Positions 9,105 through 17,449 are shown, counted from the stretch's first letter. The stretch is 64,000 nucleotides of DNA from [Flexibacter] sp. ATCC 35208 (GCF_001975825.1 NZ_MTKN01000003.1:62001-126000), one strand, 5' to 3'. Notes: generated by a model not told the origin, from the sequence alone. Numbers and translations are program-made.

Positions 9105-9869
9105 TTAAGCTTTATCTAAATACAGGTGGAAAGTATCACCTCTTAGACCTACTCTCATTGCTTCCAGCGCGATTACTTCAGAAGGAGCCAGGTTACCCAG
9201 GTTCACGTTGCAACCAATCAGTTCCAGGAAGTACAGCTGTTGTGCTTTCTGAGGAGCTTCCCATATAATCTTTTCAGATGGGACCTGGGTCAGGATCTCC
9301 TGTACCAGACCTTCTCTTACTTCACCGGATCCGCGATAGATACCTACGTTACCGCTTTCTCTTGCTTCAGCGATTACGTAGCTGGCACCAGCGCTCAGCT
9401 CAGCATTCATCAGCTCAATCCATTTATAGGGAGGAATAATGTGCTCAGCGTCTTTAGAACCAACTTCGCTCAATACAGTTGAGATCTTGGACAGTTTCTC
9501 GATATAACCACACTTTTCAGCATGTGGAATGGTGATAGAACCATCGGATACTTCAACATGCCTGATACCATAATCCTTGATCACACTGATAAAATCGTCG
9601 ATCTGGTTACGGATAAGGAATGCTTCAAATAAGGTACCCCCGAAATATACAGGAATATTAGCTGCCTGATACACCTCAATCTTTTCACGCAGGTTCGGTG
9701 TCACGAATGATGTACCAAATCCCAGCTTTAAGATATCGACGTGCGGTGCCGAAATCGATAAGAAATTCTTAGCTTCCTGCAGACTCAGACCTTTGTCCAT
9801 TACCATGGTTAGGCCATAATTACGCGGTTTCGCCGTACGTTCTGGAATTTGTGTCAGATTAAAATTCAT
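9105..9869 (-). CDS. comA: Phosphosulfolactate synthase-like protein (ComA family)
   Basis: ComA adds sulfite to phosphoenolpyruvate to form phosphosulfolactate. The first committed steps of archaeal coenzyme M synthesis use it, and related enzymes occur in bacteria that make sulfolactate or sulfonates. The protein is a TIM-barrel with HVDILKLGFGTS, VYFGGTLFEAF, HVEVSDGSI and VIAEARESGNVGIY, all characteristic of the family. The ATG at 9869 (MNFNLTQIPERT) was preferred to one at 9911 because family members begin there as far as I recall. It shares an operon with aroE. Coenzyme M is not expected here; a role in sulfonolipid precursor supply is possible but unproven. Confidence 0.82.
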   Translation of the reverse strand: MNFNLTQIPERTAKPRNYGLTMVMDKGLSLQEAKNFLSISAPHVDILKLGFGTSFVTPNLREKIEVYQAANIPVYFGGTLFEAFLIRNQIDDFISVIKDYGIRHVEVSDGSITIPHAEKCGYIEKLSKISTVLSEVGSKDAEHIIPPYKWIELMNAELSAGASYVIAEARESGNVGIYRGSGEVREGLVQEILTQVPSEKIIWEAPQKAQQLYFLELIGCNVNLGNLAPSEVIALEAMRVGLRGDTFHLYLDKA

Positions 9870-10117
9870 TTGAAACATTTTTATCGTCTTCTTGGTTGGC
9901 ATTCCTGGCATACAGTTTTGGCCGACAGCCGGAACGCACGTTGGTCAGTTTTTGTGTTGCGGTATGGAATAGTAACTTACCCAAGATAAATAATAGCTAT
10001 ATATAAAACCGGCGCGAAATTAACACATTCCCGGCAAACAGGCCCCAAATAAGTGATTTCTATTTAAAAACACAAGACCTTATATGCTAAGTGGTTAATT
10101 ACTAACACTATTTATGT

Positions 10118-10160
10118 ACAAAAAAAGCGCTTATACCTATGGGCATAAGCGCTTTTTGTC
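10118..10160 (-). terminator. Terminator of the TPR gene
   Basis: The stem AAAAAGCGCTTAT (10122-10134) pairs with 10145-10157 across a 10-base loop. On the minus strand it lies 18 bases past the TPR stop and ends in a U-tract. Confidence 0.8.
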
Positions 10161-10175
10161 CTATTTCAGGGAAGA

Positions 10176-11609
10176 TCACTTCTTTCTTTTCCTTACCGGT
10201 TTGTACTTGCTCACCAGTTCCAGCACTCCTGGGTATTGCAACAGGGTAGGATCAATCACCAGCATCTTTTTCAGGTACTTAGGTGATTCCTGCAGGGCAT
10301 TTTCCAGTAGCAACAGGCCTTCTTTGTGCTGGCCGGTAGCGATGCTGATGGCTGCCTTGCAATATAAGAACACCGGCTTCTGACCTACTTTTCGGGTAGC
10401 CGCTTCCAGCTGGGTCATGGCTTCTTCGTAGAAACCAGAGCGGTACAGCCCGGCTATAAATTCCAGCCAGGTATTGGCGCTGGCTGGACGGAGGCGTACA
10501 GCTGCCAGCAGGTGGATCAGGGCCTCTTTGTGGCGGTCCAGTTCCATGTAGCAATTGCCCAGTGCCATCAGGTACTCAGCATTGTTCTTATTTATCTTGA
10601 TGGCGCTCAGAATGGATTTAATGGCATTTTCCCAGTTATTCTCCATAATGTAGGCAGCGCCGATCTTGTAATACAATTTATCGTTGCTGGGGCTCAGGTG
10701 CGATGCCTTGCGGTAGTAGTACCTGGCCTGTGTATATTTTTTCTGGCGATCGTAGCAGTGACCGATGGCTTCATAGATCACGTCCTCAGGTTTAGCGATT
10801 TCCAGGTGCTTTTTCAGCACATCGATGGCATCGGCATACTTGCGGAGGCGGATGAAGGCATCGCCCATATTCCGGTAAGCATAGTCGAATTTTTCATCAA
10901 TAACGATGGCGTACTGGTAGGCGTCTATTGCCTTTTCATACAGTTTGAGCCCCTGGTAAGCCGTACCCAGGTTAAACCAGGCCAGCTGGTTGTATGGATG
11001 CTCATTGATAATGCCGGTATGGAGGCGGATACTTTCTTCGTTACGACCGGTAAATTCTGTCCAGAAGCAGATCTTGTGCAGCGCTTCTTCGTTGTTTGGC
11101 GCATGCTCCAGGGTCAGTTTCAGGCATTCGAACACTTTGTCGAACTCCTCACAATCGTCATACACATCAGCCAGCTCAAGTAATAGTTCCGTTTTATCAT
11201 CTCCGTCAAACACGCTGATCTGTTCTTCCAGCAGGGCAGCTGCCTTCTGGTGCTGGTTCATAGCCAGGTAAACGTCGGTTTGCAGGATGTAAAGGTTGAT
11301 ATCAGTGCTGTCGAGGATGGCCGCTTTTTCCAGCAGTTCCATGGCCTCCTGGTATTTTTTGGATTCTATTAAAAGATTGGCTTTTTTGAGTAGAAGTGTC
11401 GAAGAGTACGGGAACTGTTCGATAGCCAGTTCGGCCGCTTGCATTGCATTGGGGAGTTCATCATGCTCATCATAGTAGTCTATGATCAGTTCGAAGGAAT
11501 CCTCATCAAGGAAACTGTGAGACTGTCCGGATTTCAGGTTTTCAAACTGCTGTAACAAGTCTCTTATCTCCTCAAAATCATCGTTTAAAAATGGGAAGTC
11601 TTGATTCAT
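10176..11609 (-). CDS. Tetratricopeptide repeat protein
   Basis: This 477-residue protein has no signal peptide and is made almost wholly of TPR helical hairpins: LAWFNLGTAYQGLKLYEKAIDAYQYA, FDYAYRNMGDAFIRLRKYADAI and similar units, about ten or more between residues ~50 and 450, then a basic tail ending RKRKK. Such proteins are scaffolds for protein contacts; the partner is unknown. The start MNQDFPFL at 11609 was preferred to 11657: a box TATATTTA (11615-11622, minus strand) sits 5 bases upstream. The acidic N-terminus (NDDFEEIRDLL) is typical of this Bacteroidota TPR group. Confidence 0.88.
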   Translation of the reverse strand: MNQDFPFLNDDFEEIRDLLQQFENLKSGQSHSFLDEDSFELIIDYYDEHDELPNAMQAAELAIEQFPYSSTLLLKKANLLIESKKYQEAMELLEKAAILDSTDINLYILQTDVYLAMNQHQKAAALLEEQISVFDGDDKTELLLELADVYDDCEEFDKVFECLKLTLEHAPNNEEALHKICFWTEFTGRNEESIRLHTGIINEHPYNQLAWFNLGTAYQGLKLYEKAIDAYQYAIVIDEKFDYAYRNMGDAFIRLRKYADAIDVLKKHLEIAKPEDVIYEAIGHCYDRQKKYTQARYYYRKASHLSPSNDKLYYKIGAAYIMENNWENAIKSILSAIKINKNNAEYLMALGNCYMELDRHKEALIHLLAAVRLRPASANTWLEFIAGLYRSGFYEEAMTQLEAATRKVGQKPVFLYCKAAISIATGQHKEGLLLLENALQESPKYLKKMLVIDPTLLQYPGVLELVSKYKPVRKRKK

Positions 11610-11916
11610 TAATGTAAATATAAGTATTTTTTGATTCCTCAGCTTAGCGCCAGGCATGCAGTCGCTACCTCTGAAAATTTTCCTTTGCTAGCATTAATCT
11701 TTTAACAAAATTATGAGTCAAAAGAATGTTAAAACTATCCCTACCGATGTCAGCTATTCATATCTTAGGTGGCAAAAATCCTGCCGCAGGATCAAGCTAC
11801 AGGAATAAAAGAAAGTCTTATCTGATTATCAGCATATTTAACATAGTTTAACATAACTTTAAGAAATTTTTACTAACTTCGTTAAGGAAGTGTTATAAAA
11901 TATATAAAAAAGTTTG

Positions 11917-11924
11917 TACATTTG
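11917..11924 (+). promoter_or_regulatory. -7 box TACATTTG of the small secreted protein gene
   Basis: An exact TAnnTTTG match sits 7 bases before the ATG at 11932. The A/T-rich stretch 11610-11916 upstream holds no gene that I can see. Confidence 0.6.
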
Positions 11925-11931
11925 TGTTACA

Positions 11932-12312
11932 ATGAAACAGATTACTAACATATTTAAGACCTTTTCATTGTCTTTTTTGTTGGCCGGTGTTATGGCTCTG
12001 GTAGCCACCAGCGCATTCGCCAGTGATAATATTACAAACGATAATAAAGACAAAGGAAAGAAGGCTGAAGAAAAGCTCTCCCTTAGCGCAATGCCTAAGG
12101 CAAATCTGAGCCTGGATGCAGGTTATCGCTTCAATGCGATCAATGCAGGCTTTAAGTTGTCTGACGATAATGCCTCATGGAACTTTAAGTCTACCATGAC
12201 GATTAAGCAGGGGAATGTGACGTATGTCCTGCCTTATGCTGCTCAGATCCAACAGCCATCCAACATGGGCTACCATCATTTGCAGATTATTCTGCCTCTT
12301 AGAAAGAACTAA
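11932..12312 (+). CDS. Small secreted protein, function unknown
   Basis: This 126-residue protein has a clear signal peptide (hydrophobic FSLSFLLAGVMALVATSAFA, cleavage near residue 30), a lysine/acid-rich linker (NDNKDKGKKAEEK) and a ~75-residue domain with several predicted beta strands (WNFKSTMTIKQGNVTYVLPY). I do not recognise the family. The ATG at 11932 was chosen because the longer frame from TTG 11914 would run through the promoter box. It stands alone, convergent with the DUF4412-like gene. Confidence 0.75.
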   Translation: MKQITNIFKTFSLSFLLAGVMALVATSAFASDNITNDNKDKGKKAEEKLSLSAMPKANLSLDAGYRFNAINAGFKLSDDNASWNFKSTMTIKQGNVTYVLPYAAQIQQPSNMGYHHLQIILPLRKN

Positions 12313-12336
12313 TTTCATTTGAATATAGCGCATTAG

Positions 12337-12366
12337 GAAAATGCCCCGGTATACCGGGGCATTTTC
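12337..12366 (+). terminator. Terminator of the small secreted protein gene
   Basis: The near-continuous palindrome GAAAATGCCCCGGTATACC and its complement form a ~13-bp GC-rich stem with A/U flanks on both sides, 25 bases after the stop. Confidence 0.8.
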
Positions 12367-12419
12367 GTTTATAGCCATTAGGGGTATGGCTTTGCGGTTC
12401 GGCCGTTCGCAGCACCCCC

Positions 12420-12464
12420 CCCCAAGTGCGGGTTCACGCCTTGGGCGTGAACCCGCACTTGGGG
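12420..12464. repeat. 21-bp perfect inverted repeat
   Basis: The arm CCCCAAGTGCGGGTTCACGCC (12420-12440) pairs perfectly with 12444-12464 across a TTG loop. A C9 run (12415-12423) overlaps its outer end. No U-tract follows, so it is not a standard terminator. Smaller hairpins (AGCCAT/ATGGCT) lie just before it. Confidence 0.75.
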
Positions 12465-12471
12465 TCTAAGT

Positions 12472-12514
12472 AAAAAGGCGAAGGCTCCGGTTATACCGGA
12501 GCCTTCGCCTTTTT
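12472..12514 (-). terminator. Terminator of the DUF4412-like gene
   Basis: A perfect 20-bp stem (12472-12491 against 12495-12514, loop TAT) has A-runs and T-runs at its ends, giving a U-tract on both strands. It lies 29 bases past the minus-strand stop. Confidence 0.85.
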
Positions 12515-12543
12515 TGTGTTATGCTATTCAATTAACTATTTCA

Positions 12544-13197
12544 TCAACTACCCATCCTCGCCAGTTCCTCCCTGCTGATCTCCTTATACCCCGCCTTCGG
12601 CACATCAAAATAAGACCCCGGCACCGCATTCAACTCAACCGTCACGGCTACCATCGTCATCTTCCCCCCATTCTTATTCAATATCTCAAACTGCAACGGT
12701 ATCCCCTTCAAATTCACAAACCGCCTGTTATATTGCCTGTTTTCCGGCTGTAGATCAGTAGTATAATACACTTCGAAAGTCGTTCCATCCGGTAATTTTG
12801 CAGTCGCCCTCCGGCAATTATACCCTGCTATCTTCTTTGTTTCACTCCCATCTTTAAACTGTGCCCCGGCATACAACTTCAATTCCTTCTCATATTCCTC
12901 CTTTCCGGACCGGGTCAGGTACTTATCCCCATGGTTATTGATCAACGTCACCACCGATTCTTCCTTGCTATTTATCAGATAGCTGATATGGACTTCGCTG
13001 AAATCTATATCCACCCGGCTTTGAGTCCCTTTCATGTACTGGGTGAGCGTACCTCCTTTAAAACTGGAGTCTGTAGCCGATTGGCCGGAGGATTGCATAT
13101 TGTATACAATTTTTGCATCGGACACCAGTCGTTGAGCATACGACTGGCTGGTAGAGACCATCACCAATAACAAAAACGTGAAAAGAGCTTTTTGCAT
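12544..13197 (-). CDS. Secreted DUF4412/GLPGLI-like protein
   Basis: This 217-residue exported protein starts with the signal peptide MQKALFTFLLLVMVSTSQSYA (cleavage before QRLV). The body is mostly beta: DAKIVYNMQSSG, TQSRVDIDFSEV, the IAGYNCRRATAKLPDGTTFE segment with a single Cys, and a proline-containing EVYYTTDLQPE. That order resembles the DUF4412 or GLPGLI families of periplasmic/outer-membrane-associated proteins of unknown function; I cannot choose between them. The ATG at 13197 was chosen because it begins the signal peptide. Confidence 0.7.
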   Translation of the reverse strand: MQKALFTFLLLVMVSTSQSYAQRLVSDAKIVYNMQSSGQSATDSSFKGGTLTQYMKGTQSRVDIDFSEVHISYLINSKEESVVTLINNHGDKYLTRSGKEEYEKELKLYAGAQFKDGSETKKIAGYNCRRATAKLPDGTTFEVYYTTDLQPENRQYNRRFVNLKGIPLQFEILNKNGGKMTMVAVTVELNAVPGSYFDVPKAGYKEISREELARMGS

Positions 13198-13328
13198 GAC
13201 AGTTAATTGTTTCGTGTAAAAAGTGTTATCGGTTAAATACCGGATGCCTGGCATGCATTTGACCTATTGGTTTAGGGATCATTATCATGCTTCGGTTTCA
13301 TAGGTAATATTGAAAAAATCGTACCGGA

Positions 13329-14108
13329 TTACCATGTCATTTTCTGCCTGTCCAGGAAAGCCTGTATACCCCGCTGACAATCAGCATGTTCACGGGTTAC
13401 GGCATTTTCGGCGGCAGCGTGTTCCAATGCTTCGTCAAGTGGCAGGTCATATACCCGGGTGATTAACCGCTTCGTTACTTTTAACGAATTGCCCGAAGCA
13501 TTGTTACAGAGATCCTCTGCTACTTTCGAGACAAGAGCAGCTATCTCTCCGGCTGGTACCATCTGGGTGATCAAACCATAGCCCGCAGCTTCTGCTGCGG
13601 TGATCAATCTGCCTGTTAAAAGTAATTCCCGGGCCCTTCCCTCCCCTATCTTTCGTACAAGGAATACTGATACCAGGGCAGGGATAAAACCGATCTTCAC
13701 CTCTGTATAGCCCAGTTTTGCTTCTGGTACGACATAACTCAGGTCGCATAACGTCACTAACCCACAGCCGCCTGCAATGGCATGACCTTCTACCTGGGCT
13801 ATGATCACCTTGTCATGGTAATAGATCTTTTTCATCAGTGCCATCAAAGCACGGGAATCTGCCAGATTTTCCTCTCTTGTATTCTTTTGTAATTGTTGCA
13901 GGGATTCCAGGTCCGCACCGGCGCAAAACGCCTCTCCGGAACCTTTTAATACGATCACTTTTACAGCGGCATCTTTGCCCGCTGCATCCAATGCTGCCTG
14001 CAATTCTACTACCATTGCGGCATTCAACGCATTGCGCTTTTCAGGGCGGTGGAGAGTGAGTGTGGCCACACGACCCGATACATTATACAGGATATGTTCG
14101 TATTTCAT
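13329..14108 (-). CDS. Enoyl-CoA hydratase/isomerase family protein
   Basis: This 259-residue crotonase-fold enzyme has the oxyanion-hole motifs GEAFCAGADLESL (residues 58-70) and HAIAGGCGLVTLCDL (109-123). Of the two catalytic glutamates of classical enoyl-CoA hydratase, only Glu136 (YTEVKIGFIPA) is present; the other position is Gly116. That pattern, with GYTEVKIGF, is what I recall for methylglutaconyl-CoA hydratases (LiuC type, leucine degradation), so a role in branched-chain catabolism is plausible but not shown. No pathway partner is adjacent. Confidence 0.85.
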   Translation of the reverse strand: MKYEHILYNVSGRVATLTLHRPEKRNALNAAMVVELQAALDAAGKDAAVKVIVLKGSGEAFCAGADLESLQQLQKNTREENLADSRALMALMKKIYYHDKVIIAQVEGHAIAGGCGLVTLCDLSYVVPEAKLGYTEVKIGFIPALVSVFLVRKIGEGRARELLLTGRLITAAEAAGYGLITQMVPAGEIAALVSKVAEDLCNNASGNSLKVTKRLITRVYDLPLDEALEHAAAENAVTREHADCQRGIQAFLDRQKMTW

Positions 14109-14163
14109 TTCGCGATTATTGCGAAGCTGGTTTCGCTGAATGAATATACTAATTTCTGCAAAC

Positions 14164-14275
14164 TTAGTTCAATCTGTAACCTACGCTGGCATACACACCC
14201 AGGGACCGGAGTTTGTCGTGCACATAATCCGTGTGGAAACAGGCACAGAATCAGGCTAACAATTAACGTTTTCAT
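14164..14275 (-). pseudogene. Deletion remnant of an outer-membrane or secreted protein gene
   Basis: From ATG 14275 the minus strand encodes a signal-peptide-like MKTLIVSLILCLFPHGLCA. About 60 bases in, a different frame reads HDKLRSLGVYASVGYRLN and stops at TAA 14164-14166, which looks like the last strand of a beta-barrel protein. The two halves are out of frame with nothing between them, as expected if the middle of a gene was lost. The original frame continues into the crotonase start region. This is inference from two short peptides. Confidence 0.45.
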
Positions 14276-14312
14276 AAGTAGAAATGTTATGTGTTTAAAC
14301 CAAATATAAAAG

Positions 14313-14346
14313 AAAAACGCCGCTGCTTTTGAGCAGAAGCGTTTTT
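14313..14346 (-). terminator. Terminator of the PafA-like phosphatase gene
   Basis: The hairpin AAAACGC..CTGCT/AGCAG..GCGTTTT has A/T flanks and lies 24 bases past the minus-strand stop at 14371. Confidence 0.75.
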
Positions 14347-14370
14347 AACGTTTCTAATAGCATTACGTTT

Positions 14371-16050
14371 TTAATGAGCTATCGCATCTATTGGCAACCC
14401 CACATTTCCACTCGGCATCTGTATTCTCAACAAAGCTGCAATGGTAGGTGCAATATCCGTCATGCCCGTGAGCTTGTTGCTCTTCCCGGAATGTATACCC
14501 CATCCCATCCAGACCAATGGAATATGTGCATCATAAGGATACCATAAACCATGTGTTGTACCGGTTTTCCCTCCTTCTATATAACCAGGACGAACAATGT
14601 ATTGAATATCACCACTCCTCTTGGCATTGTATCCGTTAATGAGCATATTTCTCAAAGGATTCGGGATAATCACATTCATCAGTTCTGACAAAGGAAACGC
14701 ATTTGCAATCGCGGTATCTTTCAGTAATTCTTTGGCTGCTACTACTGCAATATCCTTCACAGATTTACCAGCTTTCTCAATACCATCGTGATCGAGGTAC
14801 AATTGATAATTGCTTGCACCAATAACCGCTTTTTCCACACCAAAACGCTCTTTTACAATGGCATTGATCTGCTTAATATCCGAAGCCACGCTCCAGCTAC
14901 CACCCGGTAATTTATTTTCTCTTGAAAAACCTGGTACATGTGCCACCCCATGATCGGCAGTCAGGAATACAAGGTATTGGCCTTTCCCCACAGTGGCGTC
15001 CAGGTATTTGAAGAAGGCAGCGAGGTCTTTATCTAATCTCAGGTAGGTATCTTCCGCTTCGATAGAGTTAGGTCCATACTGGTGCCCTACATAATCAGTA
15101 GAAGAAAGGCTTACCGTGAGCATATCTGTCACGCCATTATTCCCTAAGCGATAAGCATTTACCGCTTTCTGGGCAAAAGCCAGGGTCATGGTATTGCCGT
15201 ATGGTGTACCAGCAATTCCTTTATTGGCATTTGCACTCATGTCATGTGGAAAAACGGGGGTAGCTCCTTCATAAGCTTTGTTATCTTCAGCACTCTGTCT
15301 ATAACTTTCAATTGGGTACAGGGTATTCCATGGATGCTCCAGGTATTGTGCCGGCCACTTTTCCCTGTTATAATTTTCTACCCAGTCAGGCAGGCGGTTC
15401 ATATAGTAAGAACTGGTGATCCAGTTGCCGGTAGTACCGTCATACCAATAAGCCGCTGTAGCGCTATGACCTGCGGGCAGAATAGAGCCTCTGTCCTTAA
15501 TCGCCACACCTACCACTTTACTTTTGAAATTGGTAGCCAGCCTCAATTCATCGCCGATCGTGGTCACCTGCATATTCTCAGGACTCATTTTTCCGGCATT
15601 GGAAGTACTCCCCACGGTATTTACCGTACTATCTTCCGCACAATAAATCTCTCTGTTTAAGGCCGGGCTGAACCATTCATTCCCCACAATTCCGTGTACG
15701 GCAGGTACTGAACCGGTATAAACACAGGTATGACCCGCGGCCGTAACTGTTGGAGTATAATTAATTAGTGTATTTTCGCAGGAGAATCCTTCCCGCAACA
15801 TCCGTTTGAAGCCACCATCAGAATAACGGTTGTTAAAGCGATACAGGTAGTCCCAACGCATTTGATCCACCACAATGCCAACCACCAGTTTGGGGCGGCC
15901 TGATAGCGGCGTGGCTGGTTTATCCCAGGCAGTAGCCTGGCCAGGTTTAGGAGAAGTAGCTTTTTGGCCACTTACCTGATTTAAAAAGACACAATTAACT
16001 GTAACTAATGCTATCGTTAAAATCTTCGGGCCGAGAATTCTTTTATACAT
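14371..16050 (-). CDS. PafA-type alkaline phosphatase
   Basis: This 559-residue alkaline phosphatase-superfamily enzyme is exported (hydrophobic N-terminus, residues ~8-28). Metal ligands and nucleophile can be followed: VVGIVVDQMRWDYL (Asp62), NYTPTVTAAGHT with a Thr nucleophile (probably Thr103), STDYVGHQYGP (Asp, His) and LTADHGVAHVPG (Asp, His). The nearest described type is PafA, the phosphate-insensitive periplasmic phosphomonoesterase of Bacteroidota. Expression on its own promoter is likely: TACATTTC, one base off consensus, lies ~20 bases upstream. Confidence 0.88.
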   Translation of the reverse strand: MYKRILGPKILTIALVTVNCVFLNQVSGQKATSPKPGQATAWDKPATPLSGRPKLVVGIVVDQMRWDYLYRFNNRYSDGGFKRMLREGFSCENTLINYTPTVTAAGHTCVYTGSVPAVHGIVGNEWFSPALNREIYCAEDSTVNTVGSTSNAGKMSPENMQVTTIGDELRLATNFKSKVVGVAIKDRGSILPAGHSATAAYWYDGTTGNWITSSYYMNRLPDWVENYNREKWPAQYLEHPWNTLYPIESYRQSAEDNKAYEGATPVFPHDMSANANKGIAGTPYGNTMTLAFAQKAVNAYRLGNNGVTDMLTVSLSSTDYVGHQYGPNSIEAEDTYLRLDKDLAAFFKYLDATVGKGQYLVFLTADHGVAHVPGFSRENKLPGGSWSVASDIKQINAIVKERFGVEKAVIGASNYQLYLDHDGIEKAGKSVKDIAVVAAKELLKDTAIANAFPLSELMNVIIPNPLRNMLINGYNAKRSGDIQYIVRPGYIEGGKTGTTHGLWYPYDAHIPLVWMGWGIHSGKSNKLTGMTDIAPTIAALLRIQMPSGNVGLPIDAIAH

Positions 16051-16106
16051 TATTTTTTTTTAACATTTTGAAATGTAACCCAAGTTTACAAAAACTAATA
16101 TTTTAA

Positions 16107-16114
16107 TACCTTTG
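16107..16114 (+). promoter_or_regulatory. -7 box TACCTTTG of the acyltransferase gene
   Basis: An exact TAnnTTTG match has a TTTA about 18 bases upstream. It predicts a 5' leader of ~40 bases before the ATG at 16156. Confidence 0.6.
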
Positions 16115-16155
16115 TGGCAAAATTAAAACAACCACTATTAATCATTATTTAACAT

Positions 16156-17397
16156 ATGGATATATTCGAGAAACTGCTGAAACACATGGGCCCTATCGGG
16201 GAGCACTCAGACAGAGCCCACGGTTATTTCGCATTCCCTAAGCTGGAAGGTGAAATTGGTCCCCGTATGAAGTTCCGGGGCAATGAGAAAATCGTTTGGA
16301 GTCTGAACAACTACCTGGGTCTGGCGAACCACCCTGAGGTACGTGCTACAGATGCTAAAGCAGCAGCGGATTTCGGTCTCGCCATGCCAATGGGAGCCCG
16401 TATGATGAGTGGTAATACGAACTACCACGAAAAGCTGGAAAAAGAATTATCCGATTTCATGGGCAAGGAAGATACATCGCTCCTTAACTATGGTTACCAG
16501 GGTATCATGAGTGCCATCGATGCAGTGTGCGGCCGTCGTGACGTGATCGTATACGATGCTGAGTGTCACGCCAGTATTATCGACGGTCTTCGTTTACACC
16601 AGGGTCACCGTTATGTGTTCAAACACAATGACATCGAAGACCTGGAAAAACAACTGAAACGTGCTGAAGACCTGATCAAAGGTACCTCTGGTGGTATCGT
16701 CGTGATCACTGAAGGCGTATTCGGTATGGCGGGCGATCAGGGTAAGCTGAAGGAAATCGCTGCCCTGAAAGACAAGTACGAGTTCCGCTTCATAGTGGAT
16801 GATGCACATGGTTTCGGTACAATGGGTAAAACCGGTGCCGGTACAGGTGAAGAACAGGGTGTACAGGACAAAATTGACCTGCTGTTCAATACCTTCGCTA
16901 AATCCGGTGCTTCTATCGGTGCTTTCATCAGCGGCGAAAAGCAGATCATCAATTACCTGCGTTACAACATGCGCTCCCAGATCTTCGCGAAATCAGTTCC
17001 ATTACCACTGGTAGTTGGTCACCTGAAACGCGTAGAACTGATGCGTAACCATCCTGAACTGAAAGCTAAGCTTTGGTCTAATGTAAACAAATTACAGTCT
17101 GGCCTGAAAGAGCGTGGTTTCAACATCGGTAGCACTAACTCTCCGGTAACGCCGATCTACCTGCAGGGTGATATTCCTGAAGCAACTGCCATGTGTCTGG
17201 ACCTGCGTGAGAACTATAATGTATTCTGCTCTATCGTAGTATACCCTGTAATTCCTAAGGGACAGATCATTTACCGCCTGATTCCAACAGCAGCGCATAA
17301 CGATGAGGACATCGAGCTGACGTTGAAGGCATTCAGCGAAACGAAAGAGAAGCTGGATAAGAAGGTGTATAATGTAGCTGAAATACCAATGATATAA
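16156..17397 (+). CDS. PLP-dependent alpha-oxoamine synthase (serine palmitoyl- or cysteate acyltransferase type)
   Basis: This 413-residue fold-type I enzyme joins an acyl thioester to an amino acid with loss of CO2. Landmarks are LNNYLGLANHP, the DAECHAS stretch with the His that stacks on PLP, VDDAHGFGTMG (Asp215, His218) and the Schiff-base Lys249 in NTFAKSGAS. The order and length match the Bacteroidota serine palmitoyltransferases (sphingolipids) and the related cysteate-fatty acyltransferases (capnine-type sulfonolipids); KBL and BioF are less likely. The amino acid used cannot be settled from sequence by eye. A ComA-like gene lies 6 kb away. Confidence 0.82.
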   Translation: MDIFEKLLKHMGPIGEHSDRAHGYFAFPKLEGEIGPRMKFRGNEKIVWSLNNYLGLANHPEVRATDAKAAADFGLAMPMGARMMSGNTNYHEKLEKELSDFMGKEDTSLLNYGYQGIMSAIDAVCGRRDVIVYDAECHASIIDGLRLHQGHRYVFKHNDIEDLEKQLKRAEDLIKGTSGGIVVITEGVFGMAGDQGKLKEIAALKDKYEFRFIVDDAHGFGTMGKTGAGTGEEQGVQDKIDLLFNTFAKSGASIGAFISGEKQIINYLRYNMRSQIFAKSVPLPLVVGHLKRVELMRNHPELKAKLWSNVNKLQSGLKERGFNIGSTNSPVTPIYLQGDIPEATAMCLDLRENYNVFCSIVVYPVIPKGQIIYRLIPTAAHNDEDIELTLKAFSETKEKLDKKVYNVAEIPMI

Positions 17398-17415
17398 GGT
17401 TATAATTAATAAAGC

Positions 17416-17449
17416 AAAAGCCCTGATCACCCAAATGATCAGGGCTTTT
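17416..17449 (+). terminator. Terminator of the acyltransferase gene
   Basis: The 14-bp stem AAAAGCCCTGATCA (17416-17429) pairs with 17436-17449, followed by a T-run, 19 bases past the stop. Confidence 0.88.

Noticed and set aside
9869..13260. ATGCC(A/T)GGCAT-like sequences upstream of three minus-strand genes (near 9900, 11650, 13245)
   Set aside because: Only the third is a full palindrome; the others have one or two mismatches at differing distances from the start codons. The same word at ~34637 is simply coding sequence of a receiver motif. Too weak for a regulon.
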